Numbered from the stretch's first letter, positions 9,042-19,774 are shown. The stretch is DNA of 64,000 nt from Caulobacter sp. UNC358MFTsu5.1 (GCF_000712075.1 NZ_JONW01000009.1:124001-188000), one strand, 5' to 3'. The notes: generated by a model not told the origin, from the sequence alone. Numbers and translations: made by a program.

Positions 9042-9953
9042 TCAACTCTTGTCGTGCTTGTCCTTGCGTCGCTTGCCCAGCAGCAGGCGCGATTCCAGCC
9101 GTCCGCGCAGGGCCGCGTAATAGGCCGCCAGGAAGTCGCCGTCCGACTCGTAGGGCGCGGCCTGCCAGCCGATCTTCAGGCGAATGCGAGCCGCGACCAG
9201 GGCGATGGTCTTGCTCTCGTAGCGGCGCAGCACGTCCTCCAGCACGTGCAGCTCCTTGACGCCGTAGGCGTCCAGCTGGGCCTGGGTGAACTTGAAGCGC
9301 CCCACCGGCGGCCGCGAGGTCTCGACCAGGTCGGGCGCCAGCTTGCGGGTCGGCGCCTTGACCACCCAGGTCCCGGCGACCATGTCGCCCACCCGCAGGC
9401 GGTCGCGGTTGAACAGCGGAAACAGCACGAAGACCAGGCACCACACCAGCCCCGCCAGGTTGATCCAGGCGCTGACCTTGTCGCCGCTGGAGGCCAGGAA
9501 GCTGAGGGGCAGGTAGAGCTCGATCTCGCGCATGGCGTTGCGGGCGAAGATGGCGTCGGCGGTCAGGCGGCCGCCGTTGCGCGCCGCCACCCGCACGCCC
9601 ATGGCCCGCTTGCCCGGCGTGGCCGCGCCCGGGGTCAGCTCGAACAGCACGAAGTAGAGGTTGCGCAGGATGAAGAACACCAGCAGCCCCAGGGTGCCGA
9701 CCAGCTCCCAGCCCTTGCCCTTGGTGCCGACCATCGTCAGGACGGCCAGCAGGAAGAAGGCGATCAGCACGCCCAGCATGATCGCCAGGTCGATGAACAG
9801 GGCGGCGGCGCGCTCGCCCGCGTCGCCCAGGCGCAGCTTCAGGTCCACACCCTCCGGGGTGACCAGCGACCGGGCGCGGGTGTCCTCGCGCGCGCCGGGA
9901 TCGTAGGGCGTGGTCGCCGCCGCGGCCTTGGCCGTCTTGGTCGCCGGCTTCAT
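9042..9953 (-). CDS. RDD family membrane protein
   Basis: This 303-residue protein has an RDD domain: Arg in GDAGERAAALFIDLAIMLG, followed by Asp residues in the first membrane segment, and the conserved TPGKRAMGVRVAARNGGRLTA-type motif around residue 135. A long cytoplasmic C-terminus with RDRLRVGDMVAGTWVV follows. RDD proteins are poorly understood integral membrane proteins, some tied to ion or solute transport. It is the last gene of the DUF4129-DUF4350-MoxR-DUF58-SpoIIM-RDD operon, and its ATG overlaps the previous stop by four bases (ATGA). The N-terminus is rich in Lys/Ala/Thr. Confidence 0.85.
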   Translation of the reverse strand: MKPATKTAKAAAATTPYDPGAREDTRARSLVTPEGVDLKLRLGDAGERAAALFIDLAIMLGVLIAFFLLAVLTMVGTKGKGWELVGTLGLLVFFILRNLYFVLFELTPGAATPGKRAMGVRVAARNGGRLTADAIFARNAMREIELYLPLSFLASSGDKVSAWINLAGLVWCLVFVLFPLFNRDRLRVGDMVAGTWVVKAPTRKLAPDLVETSRPPVGRFKFTQAQLDAYGVKELHVLEDVLRRYESKTIALVAARIRLKIGWQAAPYESDGDFLAAYYAALRGRLESRLLLGKRRKDKHDKS

Positions 9954-10945
9954 GCGGCGCTCCGGCGGCGCGGCAGGTACAGATAGGCCGGCCAGATCGC
10001 CAGGGTGGCCAGGGCGATGCCGTAGCGGGCCCAGTCGTTCTGGATCACCTGCCGGCCGACGCCCTCCAGGATGCCGGCGCAGAACAGCATGACCACGACC
10101 CCGGCCATCAGGGTGGCCGACTGCCGTCCCGCCTGGGCCATGGCGGCCGGACGGCTGAGGTCGCCGGGGAAGGCCAGGGTCCAGCCGATCCGCAGGCCCG
10201 CGGCCCCGGCCAGGATGACAGCCGAGATCTCGGTGACCCCGTGGATGGCCAGCCAGCCCCCGGCCTCGAAGCCCAGACCGCGCATGCCGAACACCGCCAG
10301 GAAGGCCCCCAGCATCGCGCCGTTGTAGGCCATCAGCATGGCGGTCGGCAGGCAGAAGGCGAAGCCCAGGGCGAAGGCGAACAGGGCCACGCCCGAATTG
10401 TGGGTGAACAGGAAGGCCGCGAACACCGACAGGCCCTTGTGCTCGCCGTGGTCGTAGAGCGTGCTGCGCATCGCCTCGGCCGAGGCGGCGGGGCCGCGCC
10501 CGTCGGCCAGGCTGTCGGGCACGAAGGCGCTGAACCAGTCCGGGTCGTGCAGGGTCAGGAAATAGGCCGCCAGCACCCCGGCCAGGGTGAGCAGGAAGCT
10601 GACCAGGGTCTCGCGCCACAGGGCCTTGGCGGCCTCGGGCCAGGCGCGTGTGAAGAAGCCCCCCACCCGCTCGACCAGGTTCGACCGCGTGCCGTAGACC
10701 AGGAAATAGGCCCGGGTGCTCAGGCTCTCCAGATAGTCGACCAGCCCCTGGTCCAGCGAGGTGGCGCGGGCCACCGACAGCGACGACAGGGCCTGGCGGT
10801 AGAGCACCGGCATGGCCAGCAGCTCCTCGTCGCTCAGCGCCCGGGCCGAACCCTTGCCGACCTTGGTCAGCAGCTTCTCCAGCCGGCGCCAGTCGTCCTC
10901 GCGCTCGGCGCGGAAGCGGTAGCTCTTCAGGTGCAGTTCGGCCAT
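9950..10945 (-). CDS. Stage II sporulation protein M-like membrane protein
   Basis: This 331-residue protein has a cytoplasmic helical start (residues ~1-100, KSYRFRAEREDDWRRLEKLL) and about five membrane segments of the SpoIIM/DUF95 family, including FLFTHNSGVALFAFALGF and GFEAGGWLAIHGVTEISAVILAGAAGL. The organism does not sporulate. In many Gram-negative bacteria this family sits in MoxR-DUF58 operons, as here, with unknown function. The ATG overlaps the DUF58 stop (TGATG) and the stop overlaps the RDD start, so the three proteins are likely translated together. Confidence 0.85.
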   Translation of the reverse strand: MAELHLKSYRFRAEREDDWRRLEKLLTKVGKGSARALSDEELLAMPVLYRQALSSLSVARATSLDQGLVDYLESLSTRAYFLVYGTRSNLVERVGGFFTRAWPEAAKALWRETLVSFLLTLAGVLAAYFLTLHDPDWFSAFVPDSLADGRGPAASAEAMRSTLYDHGEHKGLSVFAAFLFTHNSGVALFAFALGFAFCLPTAMLMAYNGAMLGAFLAVFGMRGLGFEAGGWLAIHGVTEISAVILAGAAGLRIGWTLAFPGDLSRPAAMAQAGRQSATLMAGVVVMLFCAGILEGVGRQVIQNDWARYGIALATLAIWPAYLYLPRRRSAA

Positions 10946-12261
10946 CAGAGCAGGTCCCGGCGCTTGAGGTCCAGATAGCTCGCCAGCAGGGCCGGACCGA
11001 CCTGGTCGGCCGACGCCTCGACGATCTCCACGCCCATGCGGCGCAGGCGGGTGATCACCACGTCGCGCTCGCGCAGCAGCGAGGCGGCGACCACGGCGCG
11101 CGACACGTCGTCGGCCTCGACGGGCGCCTTGCGCTCGATCGCCTCCAGCTCCTCGTCGCGCATCATCACGAACAGCACCAGGTGCTGGCGCAGCAGGCGG
11201 CCGACGTTCTCGAGCATCAGCTCGGCGCTGGTGGAGTCGGCGATGTCGGTGAACACCACGATCAGCGAACGCCGCGACAGTTGGCCCGACAGCTGGGTCA
11301 GGCCCAGGGTGTAGTTGGTCTCCTCGGTCGAATAGTCGATCGAGGCGGCCAGGCGCTGCAGGGCGCCGAAGGCGTTGGGGCCCGAGGTGACGCCGCTCGA
11401 CACGTGCGGCTTGGCGTCGAAGCCGAACAGCCCGACCTTGTCGCCCATCTTCAGGCCCACATAGGCCAGCAGCAGGGTGGCGTTCAGGGCGTGGTCCAGG
11501 CGCGGCTTGCCCAGCAGGGGCTGGCTCATCAGTCGGCCGGTGTCGATGGCCGCTACGATGTGGTGGTTGCGCTCGACGTGGAATTCCTTGGCCAGCAGCG
11601 CGCCGTGGCGGGCCGACTGCTTCCAGTCGATGGCCCGGCGGTTCATGCCGGGTCGGAAGTCGGTCAGGGCGTGGAAGTCGCTGCCGCCGCCCAGGTCCAG
11701 CTGCAGGCGGTGGCCCACCGACGGATCGCGCGAGAACAGGCGCAAGGCCTCCTCCTTGACGCCGGCGATGTCCAGGGTGACCGGGATCACCTGCTCCAGG
11801 GCGTCGTCGCGCTGCTTCCACATCAGGCCCAGCGGGCCGCGCCAGCGGGCCGAGACGCGGTGCACCCTGCCCTCCCCGCGCCGGACGGCGGTCAGGCTCA
11901 GGGGCAGGCCGGCCTGGCGGTCGCGCACCCGGGCCCGACCGTGGGCCGGTTCGGCGGTCAGGCGGTCGTCCAGGTCGACGGCGAACTCCACGCTCCACGG
12001 GGCCACGCCGCGCGGGAACGTCGCCTGCAGCAGGACCGGCCTGGTCGCGCCGCTGGCCATGGCGCCGGGCGCGGTCAGGCTCAGCTGCATGCGCCGCCGG
12101 CCCGGGGCCAGCAGCGCGTCGACGAACAGCAGGGCCGCCGCCAGCGCGATCCAGGCGGGACCGACCAGCCACAGGCGCGCGGAGACGAGCGCCGCCGCCA
12201 GCGCCAGGGGCGCGCCCAGCACCGTCAGGAAGATCGCCCGCGCCGTGGGATAGATGCGCAA
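10945..12261 (-). CDS. DUF58 domain protein (VWA-like)
   Basis: This 438-residue protein has two N-terminal membrane segments (IFLTVLGAPLALAAALV and the following one), a beta-rich region, and then the DUF58 hallmark (FHALTDFRPGMNRRAIDWKQSARHG, residues ~195-220). A von Willebrand A-like fold follows, with HIVAAIDTGRLM as a degenerate metal-site strand. DUF58 proteins almost always pair with MoxR AAA+ ATPases and are thought to be their adaptors or substrates in the cell envelope. Here the MoxR gene ends 35 bp upstream. The ATG start gives MRIYPTARAIFLT. Confidence 0.88.
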   Translation of the reverse strand: MRIYPTARAIFLTVLGAPLALAAALVSARLWLVGPAWIALAAALLFVDALLAPGRRRMQLSLTAPGAMASGATRPVLLQATFPRGVAPWSVEFAVDLDDRLTAEPAHGRARVRDRQAGLPLSLTAVRRGEGRVHRVSARWRGPLGLMWKQRDDALEQVIPVTLDIAGVKEEALRLFSRDPSVGHRLQLDLGGGSDFHALTDFRPGMNRRAIDWKQSARHGALLAKEFHVERNHHIVAAIDTGRLMSQPLLGKPRLDHALNATLLLAYVGLKMGDKVGLFGFDAKPHVSSGVTSGPNAFGALQRLAASIDYSTEETNYTLGLTQLSGQLSRRSLIVVFTDIADSTSAELMLENVGRLLRQHLVLFVMMRDEELEAIERKAPVEADDVSRAVVAASLLRERDVVITRLRRMGVEIVEASADQVGPALLASYLDLKRRDLL

Positions 12262-12296
12262 GGTCGGCCCCTAGCCTTCCAAAGTCGTCTTGAGGA

Positions 12297-13239
<943 letters not shown>

Positions 13240-13253
<14 letters not shown>

Positions 13254-14550
13254 GAGTCATCTCCAGTCTCCACTGATGCCATTTTGCGGCGACCTTCATC
13301 AGGTCGCCGAGCGAACGGACCGTTCGGGTTTCCTCGTCCAGGCGCGAGGCGCTGTCGGCCGCGCCGAAACGCTCGCCCTGACGGTCCAGGAAGTCGGTGA
13401 GGGCCTGGCCCTCCAGGCGCGAGCCGCCGGCCCGCAGGCCGCCCAGGGCCTTGACGGCGGCGGCGCGCTGCAGCTCGGCGTAGCGCGGCGCCAGGGCCGG
13501 TTCGCGGCGGGCCATGCGGATCAGGCCGGCGGAATTGTCGATCAGGGCGTCCTTGCCCAGGGCCAGGGCCCGTTCGCCGCGCCGCACCGCCCGGAACCGC
13601 GCGGCGGCGTGCAGCCCCATCAGCGCGGCGGCGGCCACCAGGCACAGGGTGGCCCCGACGAACGGCGCCTCGAAGGCCAGTTTCAGCACGCTGCGCGAGC
13701 GGGAAAAGCCGTTCAGCGTCACGTCGAAGGCGATGACCTTGCTCTCCTTCGGCTTGTAGCCGCCGTCCGGGATGGCGCGGTCGCGCAGGACCCGCAGCAT
13801 CCCGACCCCGGCGCGCGCCGTGCGGATGTCCTTCAGGCCCATGGTGTTGATCAGGTCCGGGTCGGCCAGGATGTAGGTTTCGGTCGGCATCCGCCGGGCC
13901 AGGACGACCCGGCCCTGGGCGTCGGTGAGGACGGGGACCAGGTTCGGGCCGGATATGCTCTGCAGGTTCCTGATCGGACCGGTGTCGACCGACATCCCGT
14001 CGAACAGGCCGCCCGGCGCGCCGACCAGCCGGCGCGGACCCGAATCCTTGGCGAGCGTCGTCACCGCCTTGGGGATGCCGACGGCCTTCAGCAGATCGGC
14101 CTGCTCGCTCGGGCGCACGGGTTCCAGCCCCATGACCCAGCCCGGATGCTTGGGGTCCAGCCCGCCGCGCCACTTGGGCAGCACCACCAGGGTCCGCGAC
14201 GACAGCAGGGCGGCCTTGACGTAGGCGTCCCGGGTGACGTTGACGTCCGGCGCGAAGATGATCAGCCCGGGCTCGTCGCGCCGCAGGTCGCGCCGGCTGA
14301 CGATCACCGGCTCGCCCAGCCTGCCCAGCAGCCGCACCATGCCGCCGTAGCCGACGGCCGACTTCGACAGGGCGTGGGCCCGGCCGTTGTCGCCCGACTG
14401 CAGGTCGGGCGCGTAGGTCGACAGCACCACGAAGGCCGAGAAGGCGAACACCCCGGCCAGGATCATGCCCAGCACGACCTTGGGCGAGAACAGGCCGCGG
14501 TCGCCGTCGCCGGGGCTTTCCGTCGCGACGGCGGGCTGGACGTCGCTCAT
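13240..14550 (-). CDS. DUF4350 domain membrane protein
   Basis: This 436-residue protein has a membrane segment near residue 30 ([22 protein letters not shown]) and a large periplasmic region of the DUF4350 type with a GATase-like fold ([17 protein letters not shown] start, [15 protein letters not shown]). A second membrane segment lies near residue 305 ([20 protein letters not shown]), and the tail is cytoplasmic and arginine-rich. Proteins of this kind occur in MoxR-DUF58 operons between DUF4129 and MoxR, exactly as here. The ATG overlaps the DUF4129 stop by four bases. Its biochemical role is unknown. Confidence 0.8.
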
Positions 14551-15206
14551 CGCCAGGCCTCGGCGAAGGCGAAGCCCTCATAGGCCCGGCGGCAGGCGGC
14601 GAATTCCTCGGCGCCGACCGACCGGCCGCCGAAGAAGCTTCGCTCCACCACCCGGGCGATCTCGCTGAAGGTGCGGCGCACGCGCTCGGGCACGCCCTCC
14701 AGCTCGGCGATGTCGCGGCTGGTCAGGGCGGGCTTGATCAGGTCCGGGCGCTTGCCCTCGATGTCCTCGATGCTGCGGAACAGGATCAGGTGAACGGCCT
14801 CGGCGAAGCGGCCGGCGGCGGCCAGCTTGTCGGCGTCCTCCAGCAGGGTCCGCGCCTTGGCGGCGGTGGGGCGCCAGCCGTCGTCCTGCAGGGGCGGCCC
14901 CTTGGTCGTCTTGAAACTGGGCCAGCGCGTGGCGATCAGCTCGCGGGCCAGGAAATACAGGATCAGCGCCGCGCCCAGGATCAACCCGCCCCAGAACACC
15001 CAGGCCAGATACGGCGCGAGGGCGGCCAGGGCCTTGCCGATCGCCAGCAGCCAATCGGGCACGTCCGGCGGCTTGGGCGCGGCGGTCGGTTCGAACTGCA
15101 GGTCCTTGCCGCGCAGCAGGGCGCCGTGGGCGCGCGCGAAAGCGTCCGACGCGCCGTCGAAACCCGGCGACGCCGCGTTGCGATCCACACCAGCCCCCGC
15201 CCTCAA
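14547..15206 (-). CDS. DUF4129 domain protein
   Basis: This 219-residue protein has one strong membrane helix (YLAWVFWGGLILGAALILYFLA, residues ~88-109 in part) followed by a cytoplasmic helical domain with the DUF4129 signature (GRFAEAVHLILFRSIEDIE...RPDLIKPALTSRDIAEL). It is the first gene of the six-gene MoxR operon. The TTG at 15206 has GGGAG upstream; the GTG at 15188 is an equally reasonable start, and the choice affects only six residues. DUF4129 resembles transglutaminase-associated C-terminal domains. No independent function is known. Confidence 0.78.
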   Translation of the reverse strand: MRAGAGVDRNAASPGFDGASDAFARAHGALLRGKDLQFEPTAAPKPPDVPDWLLAIGKALAALAPYLAWVFWGGLILGAALILYFLARELIATRWPSFKTTKGPPLQDDGWRPTAAKARTLLEDADKLAAAGRFAEAVHLILFRSIEDIEGKRPDLIKPALTSRDIAELEGVPERVRRTFSEIARVVERSFFGGRSVGAEEFAACRRAYEGFAFAEAWR

Positions 15207-15388
15207 ACGCCCACTCCCGACAACCCCGTCGCTACAGCTAGACGATTCAACTTTCGGTGTCGCCTCCTACCGACATCGACCGGTCGAGGTCGTGGCGCCG
15301 GCCGGGATTCGATTCGCCGGGGTCCGTTCCGCGCCGCGCCCCGGATCGTCCGAGAGCACACGGATGCGCCGCGCCGATCCCGAGCGCC

Positions 15389-15416
15389 CCACCGCCGGAG
15401 GGCGTCTCCGGGGTGG
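15389..15416 (-). terminator. Imperfect GC-rich hairpin downstream of tRNA-Lys
   Basis: On the minus strand the sequence folds as CCACC..CGGAG / CTCCGG..GGTGG about 30 bp after the tRNA 3' end. No clear T-run follows, so it is a processing or termination candidate only. Otherwise 15207-15447 holds nothing I recognise. Confidence 0.3.
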
Positions 15417-15447
15417 CGAATTTCGTCCGTTATTTCAAAGGGAAGAT

Positions 15448-15522
15448 TGGTGGGCCGGCTGGGATTCGAACCCAGGACCATTCGATTAAAAGTCGAATGC
15501 TCTACCACTGAGCTACCGGCCC
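15448..15522 (-). tRNA. tRNA-Lys (anticodon TTT)
   Basis: Read on the minus strand, the 75-nt sequence folds into a standard cloverleaf. The acceptor stem is GGGCCGG/CCGGCCC. The D arm is GCTC-AGTGGTA-GAGC. The anticodon stem TTCGA/TCGAA carries the loop CTTTTAA (anticodon TTT), and the T arm is CTGGG-TTCGAAT-CCCAG. The discriminator is A and CCA is encoded in the DNA. Confidence 0.97.
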
Positions 15523-15648
15523 GCATCGACACGGCGGGTGGCCGGTGGAAGCGGCGCGGAACATAGTCGGGGGGCGCTCGCGTCGCAAGCGCGGTTTCGC
15601 ATGGAGAGGGAGATGACGAACGCATCTTTCGCGCGGTAGGGTCGGTCC

Positions 15649-16374
15649 ATGCGCAGTCTCGTGCTTCTCGCCGTCGCCGTTCCCGTGTTGGCCGCCTGCG
15701 CGTCCAATTCGGAACCGCCGCCGCAGAAAATCCAGACGACCTCCGACGCCAACAAGGACGGCATCACCGGCGCGGCTCAGGCGCCGCTGCGCGACATGAA
15801 CATCGTCCGCACCAAGATCCCGCCGGTGCTGCTGGAAGCCATGGCCGATCCCTACGCCCGGCCGCCCGGCAAGAAGATCAGTTGCGACACGCTGATCATG
15901 ATGGTCGCGCCGCTGGACCTGGCGCTGGGCGAGGACGTCGATCGGCGGCCGCCGGAGGACGACGAGGACCTGCTGGACCGCAGCAAGCGTATGGCCGGCT
16001 CGGCCGCCTTCGGCGCCATGGCCAGCGCCGCCCAGGACCTGATCCCGATGCGCGGCTGGGTCCGCAAGCTCAGCGGCGCCGAAAAGCACGACAAGCTGGT
16101 GCAGCACGCGGTCGCCTCGGGCGCGATCCGCCGCGCCTATCTGAAGGGCCTGGGCGAGGCGCGCGGCTGCAACCCGCCGGCCACGCCCCAGCACCTGGCC
16201 AAGCCCGCCGCGCCCATCGTCGAGAAGCGTTTCCCCTGGGAGAAGGACCAGCCACCGCCGGACGCCACCGCCGATACCGCGACCGCCACGGCCGACACGC
16301 CCGTGGTCGACGCGCCGGAGCAGGCTGCGTCGCCGCCCAAGAAGAAGAAAAAGCCGTTCTACAAGGTGTGGTAG
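15649..16374 (+). CDS. Lipoprotein of unknown function
   Basis: This 241-residue protein begins with a lipoprotein signal peptide (MRSLVLLAVAVPVLAACASN; lipobox LAAC with Cys17). The mature part contains KKISCDTLIMMVAPLDLALGEDVD and a helical stretch with two short hydrophobic patches. The C-terminus is low-complexity, Ala/Thr/Pro-rich, and ends in a lysine run (PKKKKKPFYKVW). I do not recognise a family. It stands alone between the tRNA and a small membrane protein on the same strand. A role in the envelope is the most that can be inferred. Confidence 0.7.
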   Translation: MRSLVLLAVAVPVLAACASNSEPPPQKIQTTSDANKDGITGAAQAPLRDMNIVRTKIPPVLLEAMADPYARPPGKKISCDTLIMMVAPLDLALGEDVDRRPPEDDEDLLDRSKRMAGSAAFGAMASAAQDLIPMRGWVRKLSGAEKHDKLVQHAVASGAIRRAYLKGLGEARGCNPPATPQHLAKPAAPIVEKRFPWEKDQPPPDATADTATATADTPVVDAPEQAASPPKKKKKPFYKVW

Positions 16375-16418
16375 GTCGGAAGGCTGTGGTCGAGAACGTC
16401 TGACGTTCGGGAGGGCGC

Positions 16419-16763
16419 GTGGAATCGCCAAGTCTGCTGACATACGGCGTCGCCGCCGCGGTCGCCGTTCCCTTCGCCGTCACGGGCGCGGGAGCCTACG
16501 CCCTGGCGGCCCTCACCCGATGGAAGGGGCTCGCGGTCGCCCTGATCTGCGGTCTTGTCGCGCCGGCATGTGTCGGCCTCTTCGCCTGGCTCGGCCCGGC
16601 GACCAGACCCGATCCACGTTCGATCGATGGTCCGGCCTACATACTGGTCGCCCTGATCGTCTGGGCGCTGCTCCTGATCCCAGCCTGCTTGATCGCCAGC
16701 TCGCTCGGCGTCTGGCTGAGGCGCAGGGGGCGGAATCGGCGCGTGCCCGTCCCGTCGAGCTAG
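16419..16763 (+). CDS. Small membrane protein of unknown function
   Basis: This 114-residue protein has three predicted membrane segments: GVAAAVAVPFAVTGAGAYAL, GLAVALICGLVAPACVGLFAWL (one residue group each side) and AYILVALIVWALLLIPACLIA. It ends with a basic tail (RRRGRNRRVPVPSS). The start is a GTG with GGGAGGGCGC directly upstream. It is not recognised as a named family. It converges on tgt with a 6-bp gap, so no transcription terminator fits between the two genes. Confidence 0.55.
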   Translation: MESPSLLTYGVAAAVAVPFAVTGAGAYALAALTRWKGLAVALICGLVAPACVGLFAWLGPATRPDPRSIDGPAYILVALIVWALLLIPACLIASSLGVWLRRRGRNRRVPVPSS

Positions 16764-16769
16764 GCCGCC

Positions 16770-17885
16770 CTACCCGCCCTGGTGCCGTTCCCGGAAGTCC
16801 CGGCGGAACTGCTCGAACCGGCCTTCGGCGATGGCGGCGCGCATGGCGGCCGTCAGGGCCTGGAAGAAGGCGATGTTGTGCCAGGACAGCAGCACCTGGC
16901 CCAGGATCTCCTCGGCCTTGAACAGGTGGCGCAGATAGGCCTTGGAATAGTCGCGGCTGGCCGGGCAGTCGCTGGTCGGGTCCAGCGGGTCCTCGTCCTC
17001 GGCGTAGCGGGCGTTCTTGATGTTGATCGCCCCGTCCCAGGTCCAGGCCTGGCCGTGGCGGCCCGAGCGGGTGGGCAGGACGCAGTCGAACATGTCGACG
17101 CCGCGATAGACCGCTTCCACCAGGTCGATCGGCTTGCCCACGCCCATCAGGTAGCGCGGACGATCCTGGGGCAGCATCGCGGGCGCGTAGTCCAGCACCT
17201 CGCACATGGCCTCGTGCCCCTCCCCGACCGCCAGCCCGCCCAGGGCGTAGCCGTCGAAGCCGATCTCCTGCAGCCGCTCGGAGGACTCCTGGCGCAGGTT
17301 GCGGAAGGTCGAGCCCTGCTGGATGCCGAACAGGGCCTGGGCGTCGCGCGTCCCGAAGGCGGCCTTGGAGCGCTTGGCCCAGCGGGCGGACAGCTCCATG
17401 CCCTCGCGGGCCCGCTTCTCCTCGGCCGGCCAGGCCACGCACTCGTCCAGCTGCATGACGATGTCGCTGCCCAGGAGGTCGGCCTGGATCTCCATCGACC
17501 GCTCGGGGCTGAGCACGTGCTTGGAGCCGTCGATGTGGCTGGAGAAGGTGACGGCCTCCTCGGTGACCTTGCTGATCCCCGACAGGCTCATCACCTGGAA
17601 GCCGCCGCTGTCGGTCAGGATCGGCTTGTCCCAGCGCATGAACTTGTGCAGCCCGCCCAGGCGCTTCACCCGCTCGGCCGTGGGGCGCAGCATCAGGTGG
17701 TAGGTGTTGCCCAGGATGATGTCGGCGCCCGTGTCCTGGACCTGGTCGACCGTCAGGGCCTTGACCGTGGCGGCGGTGCCGACCGGCATGAAGGCCGGGG
17801 TGCGGATGTCGCCGCGCGGGGTCTTCAGGACGCCGGTCCGGGCCGCGCCGTCCGTGGCCGAGATCTCGAAGGGAAAGGCGACCAT
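16770..17885 (-). CDS. tgt: Queuine tRNA-ribosyltransferase Tgt, with degenerate zinc site
   Basis: Tgt swaps guanine 34 for preQ1 in tRNAs with GUN anticodons. The 371-residue protein has the catalytic acids Asp92 (TDSGGFQ) and Asp267 (MFDCVLPTR), and the substrate-loop motif ALGGLAVGE. In Zymomonas Tgt the zinc ligands are Cys318, Cys320, Cys323 and His349. A constant offset of 13 places Ser305, Cys307, Ser310 and His336 here ([21 protein letters not shown]), so two of the four ligands are serine. The ATG overlaps the queA stop by one base, which gives a coupled queA-tgt pair. The rest of the enzyme looks intact. Confidence 0.95.
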   Translation of the reverse strand: MVAFPFEISATDGAARTGVLKTPRGDIRTPAFMPVGTAATVKALTVDQVQDTGADIILGNTYHLMLRPTAERVKRLGGLHKFMRWDKPILTDSGGFQVMSLSGISKVTEEAVTFSSHIDGSKHVLSPERSMEIQADLLGSDIVMQLDECVAWPAEEKRAREGMELSARWAKRSKAAFGTRDAQALFGIQQGSTFRNLRQESSERLQEIGFDGYALGGLAVGEGHEAMCEVLDYAPAMLPQDRPRYLMGVGKPIDLVEAVYRGVDMFDCVLPTRSGRHGQAWTWDGAINIKNARYAEDEDPLDPTSDCPASRDYSKAYLRHLFKAEEILGQVLLSWHNIAFFQALTAAMRAAIAEGRFEQFRRDFRERHQGG

Positions 17886-19006
17886 CAGGTTTGCTCGAAA
17901 TCGGCGCGGAACAGCAGGCTGCCGTCGCCATAGGAATAGAAGCGATAGCCCGTGGCGATCGCGTGTTCATAGGCCGCCTTCATCGTCGCCTGGCCGGCGA
18001 AGGCGCTGACCAGCATGAACAGGGTCGACTTGGGCAGGTGGAAGTTGGTCATCAGCACGTCGGCGGCGCGGAAGCGGTAGCCGGGCGTGATGAAGATCGC
18101 CGTCTCGTCGGCGAACGGCCGGATCACGCCGTCCTCGCCCGTGGCGCTCTCCAGCAGGCGCAGGCTGGTGGTGCCGACGCAGACGATGCGGCCGCCGGCG
18201 GCGCGGGCGGCGTTCAGGGCGTCGGCGACCGCGGCCGGGACCTCGCCGAACTCGGCGTGCATCCTGTGCTCGGAGACGTCGTCGGTCTTGACCGGCAGGA
18301 AGGTGCCCGCGCCGACGTGCAGGGTGACGAAGTGCAGGCTGACGCCCTTGGCCTTCAGGGCCTCCAGCAGCTGGGGCGTGAAGTGCAGGCCGGCGGTCGG
18401 GGCGGCGACCGAGCCGTCCTCGCGGGCGTAGACGGTCTGGTAGTCGGCGCGGTCGCGGTCGTCCTCGGCGCGCTTGGCGGCGATGTAGGGCGGCAGCGGC
18501 ATCTCGCCGTGGGCGGCCACGGCCAGGTCCAGGTCGACGCCGGAAAAGTCGAAGGCCAGCTCGATCTCGCCGCCCTCGTGCTTGGCCACGACGGTGGCGT
18601 CCAGCAGGCCGGCCATGCACCCGCGATCGCAGTCATGGCCGAAAGCGATGCGGTCGCCTTCCTTCAGGCGCTTGCCGGGACGCATGAAGGCGATCCAGCG
18701 GTCCGGCGCGACGCGCTTGTGCAGGGTGGCCTCGACCGAGACGGGCGAACCGTCGCCGCCGCCGGTCTCACGGCCGGCCCGCAAGCCCATCAGCCGCGCC
18801 GGGATCACCCGGGTGTCGTTGAAGACCAGGGCGTCGCCGGGCCGCAGGAAGTCCGGCAGCTCGTGGACGATCCGGTCTTCCAGGCCCCCGTCTTCTCTTG
18901 GGGCGCCGGGGCGGACCACCAGCAGGCGCGCGGAATCCCGCGGCTCGGCCGGCCGCAGGGCGATCGCCTCGTCGGGCAGGTGGAAATCGAAGTCGGACAG
19001 GCGCAT
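17885..19006 (-). CDS. queA: S-adenosylmethionine:tRNA ribosyltransferase-isomerase QueA
   Basis: QueA transfers and isomerises the ribosyl part of S-adenosylmethionine onto preQ1-tRNA to make epoxyqueuosine. The 373-residue protein starts [19 protein letters not shown], matching the family. It shows [46 protein letters not shown] and the C-terminal [19 protein letters not shown]. The length is usual for alphaproteobacterial QueA, which carries an insertion around residues 100-150. It lies directly upstream of tgt with a one-base overlap, so the two consecutive steps of queuosine synthesis are co-expressed. Confidence 0.97.
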   Translation of the reverse strand: MRLSDFDFHLPDEAIALRPAEPRDSARLLVVRPGAPREDGGLEDRIVHELPDFLRPGDALVFNDTRVIPARLMGLRAGRETGGGDGSPVSVEATLHKRVAPDRWIAFMRPGKRLKEGDRIAFGHDCDRGCMAGLLDATVVAKHEGGEIELAFDFSGVDLDLAVAAHGEMPLPPYIAAKRAEDDRDRADYQTVYAREDGSVAAPTAGLHFTPQLLEALKAKGVSLHFVTLHVGAGTFLPVKTDDVSEHRMHAEFGEVPAAVADALNAARAAGGRIVCVGTTSLRLLESATGEDGVIRPFADETAIFITPGYRFRAADVLMTNFHLPKSTLFMLVSAFAGQATMKAAYEHAIATGYRFYSYGDGSLLFRADFEQT

Positions 19007-19134
19007 GGGGCGGCTTCAAGGCCACGACGGGGCGGGAAGGTCAAGCGTCCTGGCGCCGCGCCGGTCCGAGCCGGATGGACAAACCCGGCCTCGCGCGGTC
19101 ATCCTGCGGTCCGACGCATCAGCGGGGGGAGCCA

Positions 19135-19734
19135 ATGACCGTCACGATCCGCCACCTGTTGGCCGCCTGCGCCTGCCTGTCGCTGGCCGCCTGCAAGCCC
19201 GCCGCCGAGACCAAGGCGCCCGAGACGGCGCCCGCGCCCTCCACCGCGCCCGCCGCCGTCCCGCCGGCCCCGGTGACCTTCTCGCACGACCCGGCCCTCG
19301 ACGCGTTCGGCTACTATTTCACCGAGGCGGACGTGCGGTCGGGCGACCTGAAGCTGACCGCGCTGAACATCGGCCAGCCCAGCGACTTCGCCGACTGGGA
19401 GGCGGGCAAGCGGCCGGCCACCTTCGCGCCGATCTTCCTGGCCTTCGACGACGTCACCAGTCCGACGGCGGAGAACGAGCTGGGCCAGACCTATCACACG
19501 GTGTCGCTGCGGGTGATGCCGACCGCCTACCGCGTCGACGGCCAGCAGGTCAGCTTCCACGGCGTGGCCCCCGGGCTGGGCCAGGTGAGCTTCGACGGCG
19601 CCTTCGACCTCAAGGCCCTGGCCGACGCCAAGGCCGCCGGGCCGGGCGAAACCCTGACCGTGCTGACCGGCGACCTGCAGGTCGGCGACCGGCGTTTCAG
19701 CAAGGTCGCCTTCCTGTACTTCGGCGGCGAGTAA
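19135..19734 (+). CDS. Lipoprotein of unknown function
   Basis: This 199-residue protein has a lipoprotein signal (MTVTIRHLLAACACLSLAACKP; lipobox SLAAC, Cys21). An Ala/Pro/Thr linker follows, and then a globular beta-rich domain (FSHDPALDAFGYYFTEADVRSG...). I chose the ATG at 19135 because GGGGGGAGCC precedes it and because longer frames lack a signal peptide. It probably sits in the inner leaflet of the outer membrane, facing the periplasm. The family is not recognised, and neither queA (divergent) nor the next gene hints at function. Confidence 0.7.
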   Translation: MTVTIRHLLAACACLSLAACKPAAETKAPETAPAPSTAPAAVPPAPVTFSHDPALDAFGYYFTEADVRSGDLKLTALNIGQPSDFADWEAGKRPATFAPIFLAFDDVTSPTAENELGQTYHTVSLRVMPTAYRVDGQQVSFHGVAPGLGQVSFDGAFDLKALADAKAAGPGETLTVLTGDLQVGDRRFSKVAFLYFGGE

Positions 19735-19774
19735 GGCTGGCGCGGTCGTCATGCGGTCGTGCTAAGGCGTGGTC

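Noticed and set aside
15207..15447. Integration site at the tRNA-Lys gene
   Set aside because: No integrase gene and no repeated tRNA end is found nearby; the flanks are ordinary host genes.
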